Of a stretch of 42,500 bases of DNA, positions 35,583 through 42,500 are shown piece after piece. Every line of letters starts with the position of its first letter. The first letter of the stretch is position 1. Under the pieces are notes generated by a model that was not told where the DNA came from, ran no database searches, and saw only the letters and a list, made by a program, of their open reading frames with translations. The translations under genes and the position numbers were made by a program. This DNA is from Clostridium sp. K13 (GTDB lineage: Bacteria; Bacillota; Clostridia; Clostridiales; Clostridiaceae), in the NCBI RefSeq assembly GCF_019734195.1, contig NZ_JAASHM010000002.1, positions 1 to 42,500 on the forward strand, given 5' to 3'.

Positions 35583-36326
35583 ATGAAAAAGACATTATAT
35601 GATTATAAAGAAGCAATAAAACAACTACCATTAAAAGATAAATATACAAAAGATGAGATATTAGTAGATAAGTTTTTGGTAGATAAAGAAAAAAATATAG
35701 AAATATATTATGCTCCACATAATGAATATTTAAATCCAAAAGCAAAGATATTTATTATTGGAATAACTCCAGGGTTTCAGCAGATGAGTACAGCTATAGC
35801 TACAGCAAGAAAAGAGTTAGAGATAAGTGATAATATTGGGGAAATACAATATAAATGTAAGGTTGCTGCTAGGTTTAGTGGAAGCTTAAGAAAAAATATT
35901 ATTTCTATGTTAGATGGAATTGAACTTAATACTATATTTAATTTAAAAAGCTGTAGTGAATTATTTGAAGAAAAAGATTACTTATTACATACTATATCTT
36001 TAATACCATATCCTGTTTTTATTAAAGGTGAAAATTATAGTGGTCATACTCCTAAGCTAATTAAAAGTGAGTTTTTAATGAGATATGTTTATGATAATTT
36101 TATAAATGAATTTAAAAAATTAGATGAGTCAGAAAAGATATTATTAATACCTTTAGGAAAAGCAGTTGAAGAGGTGTTATTAAAATTGAAGGAGAATGAA
36201 ATTATACAGGAAAATCAAATTCTTATGGGATTTCCACATCCTTCAGGTGCAAATGTTAATAGGGTAACACAATTTGAGAATAATAAAGATAATATGATTA
36301 AATTTATTAAAAGGTATTTTAATTAG
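35583..36326 (+). CDS. Uracil-DNA-glycosylase-like superfamily protein
   Basis: This 247-aa protein shows the two ends of the UDG-like fold: IFIIGITPGFQQ (GITPG at 60-64, motif A region) and GFPHPSGANVNR (HPSGAN at 219-224, motif B/DNA-intercalation region). A central helical part contains CSELFEEKDYLLHTISLIPYPVF. Classical catalytic Asp/Asn in motif A is not obvious, so enzyme activity is uncertain. ATG 35583 is preferred with AAAGGGG upstream; the longer frame starts at an unsupported TTG (35535). It sits alone between the pilus operon and an APH-family pseudogene. It may be a DNA or nucleotide repair protein or a catalytically silent relative. Confidence 0.65.
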   Translation: MKKTLYDYKEAIKQLPLKDKYTKDEILVDKFLVDKEKNIEIYYAPHNEYLNPKAKIFIIGITPGFQQMSTAIATARKELEISDNIGEIQYKCKVAARFSGSLRKNIISMLDGIELNTIFNLKSCSELFEEKDYLLHTISLIPYPVFIKGENYSGHTPKLIKSEFLMRYVYDNFINEFKKLDESEKILLIPLGKAVEEVLLKLKENEIIQENQILMGFPHPSGANVNRVTQFENNKDNMIKFIKRYFN

Positions 36327-36368
36327 TTTATAATTAAATAAACTTAAGTAATAAATGGGGGAAGAATA

Positions 36369-37270
36369 ATGAGAGAATATGATGATATAAAATATAAAAG
36401 TGAATGGATATCTGTAGAGGAAGTTGATAAAGGATGGTCAGAAGATAAAAAATTTCATATAAGAACTAAGGATAATAAGAATTTACTACTTAGGATATGT
36501 GATGTATCACAATATGAAAAAAAGAAAAAAGAATTTGAAATTATAAAAGATTTAAATAAAAGAAGTTTAAATATGTCAGTTGCTATTGATTATGGTATAT
36601 GCAATGCTGGAAAATCTGTATATTCATTATATTCGTGGATAAATGGTGAGATGCTATAGAAAAAATAGATAAGCTTAGTAAAAAAGAACAATATAATTTA
36701 GGGGTTAAATCGGGAAAATATTTAAAAGAAATTCATTGTATTACTGCACCAGAAAATATAGAGAATTGGGAAGAAAGATTTAATAATAAGATAGATAAAA
36801 AGATAGAGAATTATAAATCCTGTGGAATTGTTTTAGAAAATGATTATAAGATTATTAAATATCTTGAAGAGAATAGAGAACTTTTAAAAAATAGACCTCA
36901 ATGCTTTCAACATGGAGATTACCATATAGGAAATATGATAATTACAGATAATAATGAATTGGGAATTATAGATTTTAATAGATTTGATTATGGTGATCCA
37001 TGGGAAGAGTTTAATAGAATTGTTTGGTCTGTTGAAGTGAGTCCAGAGTTTGCATCAGGATATATTAATGGATATTTTGAAAATAATGTACCCAATGATT
37101 TTTTTAAACTAATGCTGCTATATATTTCAAGCAATCAAATAAGTACTGTTGCATGGGCTAAGTCCTTTGGAGAAAAAGAGGTTGATATAGCTATAAATCA
37201 AACTAAAAGGGTTATTCAATGGTATGATAATTATAAAAATTATATACCAAGCTGGTATATGAAATGTTAA
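36369..37270 (+). pseudogene. Aminoglycoside phosphotransferase (APH)-family kinase, single-base frameshift
   Basis: The gene starts with GGGGGAAG before ATG 36369 and reads an APH-type N lobe (DNKNLLLRICDVSQYEKKKKEF, YSLYSWINGE) before stopping at 36657-36659. From 36653 a second frame continues without a stop to 37270, reading the C lobe: SGKYLKEIH, HGDYHIGNMI (Brenner motif, catalytic Asp), then IIDFNRFDYGDPWEEF (metal Asp). Adding one base near 36648-36652 restores a ~299-aa protein. All key residues survive, so the break is recent, a phase-type change or a sequencing error. Many family members act on small molecules other than antibiotics; substrate unknown. Confidence 0.82.
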
Positions 37271-37310
37271 TAGACAATGATTAAATTTTATATTATAGGA
37301 GGAGATTGCA

Positions 37311-38267
37311 ATGAGCAATTTAAAGAAAGCTATTTTTGCTGGTGGATGCTTTTGGTGTATGGTAAAACCTTTTGATTCATATGATGGAGTCAAAAGGGTA
37401 GTAGTAGGTTATACAGGTGGAAATATAGTCAATCCAACATATGAACAAGTATGTAGTACAGAAACAGGGCATTATGAAGCTGTAGAAATTACATATGATG
37501 AAGAGGTTGTTAAGTATGTAGAATTAGTAGAAGCATTCTTCATGAGTATTGATCCAACAGATGAGGGAGGTCAATTTAATGATAGAGGAAGAAGCTATGA
37601 AACAGCTGTGTTTTATGTTGATGAAGAACAAAAGAAAATTGCAGAGGATTATAAATTAAAACTAAATGAAAGTGGAATATTTAATAAACCTATAGCTGTA
37701 AAAATATTAAAATCAAAAGAGTTTTATCCGGCAGAAGAGTATCATCAAGATTATTATAAGAAAAATCCATTTAGATATAAGGCTTATTATGTTGGTTCAG
37801 GAAGAAAGCAATTTATAGAAGAAGCTTGGAGTATATCAGATAAAAAGAAAGAGGCGCTTAAAGAAAAATTAACACCACTTCAATACAAAGTTACTCAAGA
37901 AAATGGTACTGAACCTCCATTTGTTAATGAATATGATAATCACTTTGAGGAAGGTATATATGTAGATATAGTTACTGGAAAACCACTATTTTCGTCTAAG
38001 GATAAATTTAACTCAGGATGTGGATGGCCAGCTTTTTCAAAGCCTATTAATAATGGGTATATAAAAGAAAAAGAAGACTTTAGCCATGGGATGTTTAGAA
38101 CTGAAGTTAGAAGTAAATCAGGAAATTCCCACTTGGGTCATGTATTTACCGATGGACCTAAAGAATTAGGGGGATTAAGATACTGCATAAACTCAGCGGC
38201 ATTAAAATTTATTCCTAAGGATAAAATGAAAGAATTAGGATATGGGGATTATTGCGATAAGATATAG
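37311..38267 (+). CDS. msrAB: Bifunctional peptide methionine sulfoxide reductase MsrA/MsrB
   Basis: This 318-aa fusion has MsrA (about 1-160, catalytic C13 in GGCFWC, with GYTGG and EEYHQDYY) reducing the S form, and MsrB (about 175-310, SGCGWPAF and catalytic C292 in RYCINSAAL) reducing the R form of oxidised methionine. No secretion signal is seen, so it is cytoplasmic. The structural-zinc CxxC pairs of many MsrB proteins are absent, as in other fused enzymes. An AGGAGGAG site precedes the start. The repeat element follows closely after its stop. Confidence 0.95.
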   Translation: MSNLKKAIFAGGCFWCMVKPFDSYDGVKRVVVGYTGGNIVNPTYEQVCSTETGHYEAVEITYDEEVVKYVELVEAFFMSIDPTDEGGQFNDRGRSYETAVFYVDEEQKKIAEDYKLKLNESGIFNKPIAVKILKSKEFYPAEEYHQDYYKKNPFRYKAYYVGSGRKQFIEEAWSISDKKKEALKEKLTPLQYKVTQENGTEPPFVNEYDNHFEEGIYVDIVTGKPLFSSKDKFNSGCGWPAFSKPINNGYIKEKEDFSHGMFRTEVRSKSGNSHLGHVFTDGPKELGGLRYCINSAALKFIPKDKMKELGYGDYCDKI

Positions 38268-38315
38268 GGTAAATTGGAGACAGTAGAATAGTATTAATTT
38301 GTATTTGGTAGTTGA

Positions 38316-38493
38316 AATATATTGCGAAGAAATCTATTAAGTGAAAAGTGAAGAAGTAAGAGTGAAAAGTTAAGGAAATAATTCAGCTTAGCTGAATTAA
38401 AAAATATATATTTTAAGAAAATGCCATAGCAGTTTCAACCTTAACTTTTCACTATTCACTCTTACCTTGAATAAAATTGCTTCGCAATATATT
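38316..38493. repeat. MITE-like multi-hairpin repeat, copy 2 (full length)
   Basis: Perfect 14-bp terminal inverted repeats AATATATTGCGAAG (38316-38329) and CTTCGCAATATATT (38480-38493) bound the element. Inside are the TAAGAGTGA...AAAGTTAAGG inverted pair, the palindrome AATTCAGCTTAGCTGAATT, and the GAAAATGC/GCAGTTTC hairpin. The core matches the copy at 23241-23395. It ends two bases before the alr stop codon and may serve as the convergent terminator for msrAB and alr. Confidence 0.85.
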
Positions 38494-38495
38494 AA

Positions 38496-39656
38496 TTAAA
38501 CATTATTTTTAACATGAATTATTTGTCCGTTTTTAATATAAGCTCTAGGAACTCTCTTTTTTAATAAGCAAAGAACTTCATAGTTTATGCTATCCATGCA
38601 TTTAGCAAGATTATCAGCATTAAATTTAATTCCATTGCTTTCACCAAGTAATATAACTTCATCACCAGGTTTAACATCATCTATATAAGTAACATCAATC
38701 ATAAATTGATCCATACAAATGTTACCTACTATAGGAGCTAGCTGTCCATTAACAATAACTTTAGCTTCATGTTTTAAAGTTCTGATATATCCATCGGCAT
38801 ATCCAATAGGAATAGTAGCAATTTTACTTTTTCTAGATGTTTTAAAAGTCCTATTATAGCTAATATACATACCGCTTTCTAATTCTTTAACATGAGCAAT
38901 TCTAGCTTTTAATGTTAAAGCTGGTTTAATTGATAAGTTTTCTTTTTCTACTTCATTTGAAGGATAATATCCATAAAGAATAATTCCAGCTCTTACAGCA
39001 TCTAAATAGGTATTAGGTAAATCTATAATTGCAGCACTATTAGATGCGTGCTTTAAAGGTATATTAACTCCAGCATCTTCAAGCTTATTAATAAAGTCAT
39101 AAATTTGATTAAATTGGTATTGAGTATAATCTTTATCTTTTTCATCTGAACTTGAGAAGTGAGTAAAGATTCCAATAACATCTAATCCATCTAAAGTACA
39201 AATCTCACAAATAGCCTTAAAGCTTTCATCTGTAGGAAGGAAACCAATTCTGCCCATACCAGTATCTAATGCTATATGAACTTTTGCTTTTTTATTAAGA
39301 CTTAGTGCTAATGATGATAATTCTTTAGCATAATCTAAATCATAAATTGTTTGTTCTATATCATAATTAATTAACTCTTCACCTAAATATAATGGAGTGT
39401 ATCCAAGAATCATTATAGGAGCTGTAATATTATTATTTCTAAGTTCAACTGCTTCAGTAAGCATTGCAACAGCAAGTCTTGAAGCTCCATTTTCTAAAAG
39501 GCAAGGAGCAACATCTAGAGCACCATGTCCATAGGCATCGGCTTTTACTACAGCCATAACTTCCTTGTTGCCAGCTAATTTTTTTATATTTCTCATATTA
39601 TTTGCAAGTATATCTAAATCTATTTCAGCCCATACAGGTCTCATTATTTTATCCAT
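38496..39656 (-). CDS. alr: Alanine racemase
   Basis: This 386-aa fold-type III PLP enzyme interconverts L- and D-alanine for peptidoglycan. The PLP lysine is K38 in [11 protein letters not shown]. The second catalytic base (Tyr) lies in [27 protein letters not shown] (first Tyr region). [17 protein letters not shown] and VRAGIILYG are further family motifs. AGAGGTG lies 5-6 bases before the ATG; Met5 is an alternative start. It is the only long minus-strand gene besides araC and is monocistronic. Confidence 0.96.
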   Translation of the reverse strand: MDKIMRPVWAEIDLDILANNMRNIKKLAGNKEVMAVVKADAYGHGALDVAPCLLENGASRLAVAMLTEAVELRNNNITAPIMILGYTPLYLGEELINYDIEQTIYDLDYAKELSSLALSLNKKAKVHIALDTGMGRIGFLPTDESFKAICEICTLDGLDVIGIFTHFSSSDEKDKDYTQYQFNQIYDFINKLEDAGVNIPLKHASNSAAIIDLPNTYLDAVRAGIILYGYYPSNEVEKENLSIKPALTLKARIAHVKELESGMYISYNRTFKTSRKSKIATIPIGYADGYIRTLKHEAKVIVNGQLAPIVGNICMDQFMIDVTYIDDVKPGDEVILLGESNGIKFNADNLAKCMDSINYEVLCLLKKRVPRAYIKNGQIIHVKNNV

Positions 39657-39718
39657 TATTGCACCTCTAATTTATTTACATCTTAGTATTATTGTAATAA
39701 AAAATATATAAAATGATA

Positions 39719-39757
39719 AGTACCACGTGACATTTAAATTTTAACAGTAGTGGTACT
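39719..39757. promoter_or_regulatory. Inverted repeat between alr and the U32 gene
   Basis: AGTACCAC (39719-39726) and GTGGTACT (39750-39757) are perfect inverted arms 23 bases apart, in the 278-base divergent gap. It may be an operator or leader stem for alr. The rest of the gap holds only the U32 promoter. Confidence 0.4.
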
Positions 39758-39867
39758 ATTGTATTTAGAAGTAAGTAGTTTGATAGTATATTTTACGTTA
39801 TAGAATTTTCTTTAGTGATAAAATAAGAAGTTTTAAATATAAAGTTAGTATTGTATTAGTTTTTTCA

Positions 39868-39895
39868 TTGAATAAAATAAATAGTAGTATATAAT
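39868..39895 (+). promoter_or_regulatory. Sigma-A-type promoter of the U32 gene
   Basis: TTGAAT (39868-39873), 16-base spacer, TATAAT (39890-39895). It lies about 40 bases before the start codon. Confidence 0.6.
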
Positions 39896-39934
39896 AATTT
39901 TAACTAATATTATAAATAAAGAGGATGAAGTATT

Positions 39935-41170
39935 ATGACAATGAAATATAAAAAGCCGGAATTATTAGCACCAGCTGGTAGTTTAGAAAAGTTAAAAATA
40001 GCATTCCAATATGGAGCAGATGCTGTTTATTTTGGAGGAGAAGCATTTTCATTAAGAGCAGCAGCACAAAATTTTTCATTTGAAGAGATAAAAGAAGGTG
40101 CAGAATTAGCTCATAGCTTAGGAAAGAAAATGTATTGTACAGTAAATGTAATGCCAAGAAATGAAGGTATAGAAAAGTTACCAGAATTTTTAAAGAGCCT
40201 AGAAGAGGCTAAAGTAGATGCAGTTTTAGTATCTGACCTTGGAGTTTTTAGAACGGTTCAAAAACATACTAATTTACCAATACATATAAGTACACAAGCT
40301 AATACAGTAAATTATGAAGGGTGTAATATGTGGCATGATCTAGGAGCTGAACGTGTAGTTTTAGCTAGAGAATGTTCTTTAAAAGAAATAAAAGAAATTA
40401 GAGAACATATTCCAGAAGAATTAGAGTTAGAAGTTTTTGTTCATGGAGCAATGTGTATGTCATACTCAGGAAGATGCTTACTTTCAAGCTATATGGCAGG
40501 AAGAGACTCAAATAGAGGTGCATGTGCGCAGAGTTGTAGATGGAAATATTCATTAGTGGAAGAAAAGAGACCAAATCAATATTTTCCTATTGAAGAAGAT
40601 CAACATGGTACATATATAATGAATTCAAAAGATTTATGTATGATAGAACATTTACCAGAACTTTTAGAAGCTGGCATATCATCATTAAAGATAGAGGGAA
40701 GAAATAAAAGTGAATATTATGTTGCTATAGTTGTTAATGCTTATAGAAAAGCAATAGATTTATATTATCAAGATCCAGAAAACTATAAGTTACCTAAGGT
40801 GCTAAGAGATGAAATGTATAAGGTGAGTCATAGAGAATATAATACTGGATTTTTCTTTAGTGAACCTAAAAGTGACGCAATAATTTATCATACAAATGAT
40901 CATGTTAGAGAATATGATGTTGTTGCTATAGTACATGAATATGATGAAGAAACTCAGATTGCATTATGCAAGCAAAGAAATAAATTTGTAAAAGGAGATA
41001 AAGTAGAAATACTAACTCCAGGTGAATTTGGAGAAAGCTTTGTTGTTGAAGAAATTTATAACGAAGATGGAGAATCTATAGATGGATGCCCACATCCAGG
41101 TATGATGTGTAAAGTAAAAGTACCATTTAAGGTTAGTAAGAATAGTTTCATAAGAAAAGAATTAGTTTAA
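39935..41170 (+). CDS. U32 family protein, TrhP-type tRNA hydroxylation factor
   Basis: This 411-aa U32 'peptidase' family protein starts PELLAPAGSLEKLKIAFQYGADAVYFGG. The U32 signature region is ELEVFVHGAMCMSYSGRCLLSSYMAGRDSNRGACAQSCRWKY, described here by its cysteines at about 172, 179, 193 and 197, which are conserved in the family. KIEGRNKSEYYV follows, and a small C-terminal beta domain (about 320-411) is present. Length and motifs fit the TrhP/YegQ/YrrO branch, which takes part in 5-hydroxyuridine formation in tRNA rather than proteolysis. GAGGATG precedes ATG 39935. The usual yrrM/udk neighbours are not present here. A terminator follows. Confidence 0.88.
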   Translation: MTMKYKKPELLAPAGSLEKLKIAFQYGADAVYFGGEAFSLRAAAQNFSFEEIKEGAELAHSLGKKMYCTVNVMPRNEGIEKLPEFLKSLEEAKVDAVLVSDLGVFRTVQKHTNLPIHISTQANTVNYEGCNMWHDLGAERVVLARECSLKEIKEIREHIPEELELEVFVHGAMCMSYSGRCLLSSYMAGRDSNRGACAQSCRWKYSLVEEKRPNQYFPIEEDQHGTYIMNSKDLCMIEHLPELLEAGISSLKIEGRNKSEYYVAIVVNAYRKAIDLYYQDPENYKLPKVLRDEMYKVSHREYNTGFFFSEPKSDAIIYHTNDHVREYDVVAIVHEYDEETQIALCKQRNKFVKGDKVEILTPGEFGESFVVEEIYNEDGESIDGCPHPGMMCKVKVPFKVSKNSFIRKELV

Positions 41171-41201
41171 AGTTGAATATATAATTTAATATTTAATAAT
41201 T

Positions 41202-41263
41202 AACCACAATGTATAATGAAGAGTATGATAGTACTAAGCATCACGCATTGTGGTTTTAGTATT
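41202..41263 (+). terminator. Terminator after the U32 gene
   Basis: AACCACAATG (41202-41211) pairs with CATTGTGGTT (41246-41255), followed by TTAGTATTTT. The 34-base loop holds a smaller AGTA-type stem. Confidence 0.75.
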
Positions 41264-41295
41264 TTATACGAAATTTATAATTATGAGGTAAATTA

Positions 41296-41323
41296 TTGAT
41301 AGTCAAATGTTATTGTATATAAT
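41296..41323 (+). promoter_or_regulatory. Sigma-A-type promoter of the MATE gene
   Basis: TTGATA (41296-41301), 16-base spacer, TATAAT (41318-41323). Confidence 0.62.
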
Positions 41324-41352
41324 TACAGTGTAGGAATAAAAAGGGGGAAGGG

Positions 41353-41412
41353 TTGAGTGTAAAAGAGTATTTATTAGAAATATATAATGAAATTCAATTT
41401 GTGAGAGGGTAA
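41353..41412 (+). CDS. Possible 19-aa leader peptide upstream of the MATE exporter
   Basis: A TTG codon behind GGGGGAAGGG opens a 19-residue frame (MSVKEYLLEIYNEIQFVRG) ending three bases before the MATE start. Its last codons form the MATE ribosome site (GAGAGGG). Translation of this frame could expose or block that site. It may also be a chance ORF. Confidence 0.3.
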   Translation: MSVKEYLLEIYNEIQFVRG

Positions 41413-41414
41413 GA

Positions 41415-42500
41415 ATGAGTGAAAGAGAAAAAAGTTTATTAAAAAAATTATTATTAATAGCAATACCCATAGCAATACAAAATCTTATTAATGTTGGGGT
41501 AAGTGTAACTGATACATTAATGATAGGAAATATAGATGAGTTACAGTTAGCTGGAATTTCACAGGCAAATCAGCCATATTTCATTTTTACAACATTAATT
41601 TTTGGACTAGCATCCGGAGCTATGGTTTTAAATTCACAATATTGGGGTAAAGAAGATACTAATTCAATAAAATCAATTATGGCATTTATGATGAGAATAG
41701 CCGTTGTAGGTGGATTACTAGGCTCTATAGTAGTACTAGCTTTTCCAGAACAGGTAGTATCAATTTTTACCAATGAACATATAGTTATAAAATATGGTGC
41801 TAGATACATAAAAATTGTAGGTATTTCATATATATTTTCTGCTTTTACAGGCGTTTACTTAATGGGGCTTAGAAGTATACAGAATGTTAAAATATCTATG
41901 TGTATATATGGTTTGTCTTTTGTATTAAATGTATTTTTAAATTATATTTTAATTTTTGGTCATTTAGGCATGCCACGATTAGAAATTCAAGGGGCAGCAG
42001 TAGCAACATTAATAAGTAGAATATTTGAAAGTTTATTAGTGATTATATATATGTATAAATTTGAAAATCAAATTGGATATAAATTAAAAGATATATGTAG
42101 AAAAACTCGTATGTATTGGAGAAGCATAGCAAGATATAGCTTACCGGTTTTATTAAGTGAAATAAATTGGGGGCTAGGAATTTCGGTACAAGCAGCTATA
42201 ATTGGAAGATTAGGATCAAATGTAATAGCTGCAAATAGTTTTATTAATGTATTTCAACAATTGGCAGGTATTGCGATTATGGGATTTGGTGGAGGAGCAG
42301 CTATAATTGTCGGAAATCTTATTGGAGAAGGTAAAAAACATGAGAAAGAAGTTTTAAACTTTTCAAAGCTTTTAGTAAAGCTTAGCTTTTTATTAGGAAT
42401 AATCATTGTTATTGGAATAATATTAATAAGGCCAATATCACCATATTTTATAAAGGCATCTAATGAAACAGCGAAACTAATAAAAGATATGCTATATGTA
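41415..42500 (+). CDS. MATE family efflux transporter (3' end beyond the window)
   Basis: The open frame from ATG 41415 runs without a stop to the window edge, giving 362 residues of a protein normally near 450. It starts LLKKLLLIAIPIAIQNLINVGVSVTDTLMIG, the typical MATE opening, with QYWGKED after TM2 and GAAVATLISR in the mid part. GFGGGAAIIVGNLIGEGKK marks the second half-repeat. About ten membrane segments are visible. MATE proteins export cationic drugs or metabolites using Na+ or H+. GAGAGGG is the ribosome site; its own promoter lies at 41296. Confidence 0.93.
   Translation, partial: MSEREKSLLKKLLLIAIPIAIQNLINVGVSVTDTLMIGNIDELQLAGISQANQPYFIFTTLIFGLASGAMVLNSQYWGKEDTNSIKSIMAFMMRIAVVGGLLGSIVVLAFPEQVVSIFTNEHIVIKYGARYIKIVGISYIFSAFTGVYLMGLRSIQNVKISMCIYGLSFVLNVFLNYILIFGHLGMPRLEIQGAAVATLISRIFESLLVIIYMYKFENQIGYKLKDICRKTRMYWRSIARYSLPVLLSEINWGLGISVQAAIIGRLGSNVIAANSFINVFQQLAGIAIMGFGGGAAIIVGNLIGEGKKHEKEVLNFSKLLVKLSFLLGIIIVIGIILIRPISPYFIKASNETAKLIKDMLYV

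Noticed and set aside
1..42500. CRISPR arrays, tRNA or rRNA genes, prophage or integrase genes
   Set aside because: No regularly spaced repeats, cloverleaf-like sequences, rRNA segments or recombinase genes were seen on either strand.

Overview
The window is a chromosomal segment of a Firmicute, most probably Clostridium sensu stricto. The DNA is strongly AT-rich, codons favour A/T in the third position, Shine-Dalgarno sites are strong, and sortase-anchored proteins, a decayed clostridial S8 (Csp-like) subtilase and an anaerobic purine-catabolism cluster are present. Species cannot be fixed from the sequence alone.

Layout. (1) 1-2145: a HAD hydrolase with a disrupted 5' end, a 67-aa HMA-fold protein without the metal-binding CxxC, and a CPBP membrane protease. 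(2) 2147-12012: a haem/iron block. A divergent AraC-type regulator faces a promoter region with two 13-bp direct repeats 21 bp apart and a near-perfect Fur box. Two NEAT haem-binding surface proteins (five NEAT domains in total) and an IsdE/IsdF/ATPase haem importer follow. Then come two FMN-binding (flavinylated) membrane-anchored proteins flanking a NapH-like polyferredoxin, and an ApbE flavin transferase. All genes from 3123 to 12012 point the same way, which suggests haem capture and import coupled to an electron-transfer chain reaching the outer face of the membrane. (3) 12148-12327: a 59-aa CxxC protein on the minus strand.

(4) 12456-26030: an anaerobic purine (xanthine/urate) degradation cluster. 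A sigma-54 enhancer-binding protein is followed by a 54-base perfect palindrome block and a consensus -24/-12 promoter. Downstream are ygeY, ygeW, a carbamate kinase, an NCS2 purine permease, dpaL (ygeX), ssnA, a PreA-like flavin/Fe-S oxidoreductase and an XdhD-like molybdenum hydroxylase. The likely logic is purine uptake, hydroxylation and reduction, ring opening, release of carbamoyl phosphate to make ATP, and conversion of 2,3-diaminopropionate to pyruvate plus ammonia. (5) 26151-27140: the subtilase pseudogene. (6) 27192-28373: a CcdA-TlpA thiol-redox fusion.

(7) 28518-35456: a sortase-assembled pilus operon with a consensus promoter, a ~275-nt structured leader, a fibro-slime-domain tip pilin, a major pilin and two class C sortases. 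(8) 35583-42500: a uracil-DNA-glycosylase-like protein, a frameshifted APH-family kinase, MsrAB, alanine racemase (minus strand), a U32 protein of the TrhP type, and a MATE exporter running off the right edge.

Two copies of a ~150-180-bp multi-hairpin repeat (MITE-like) lie at 23241-23395 and 38316-38493. A short related hairpin is at 9346-9368.

All functional assignments come from reading motifs by eye. No database search was run.
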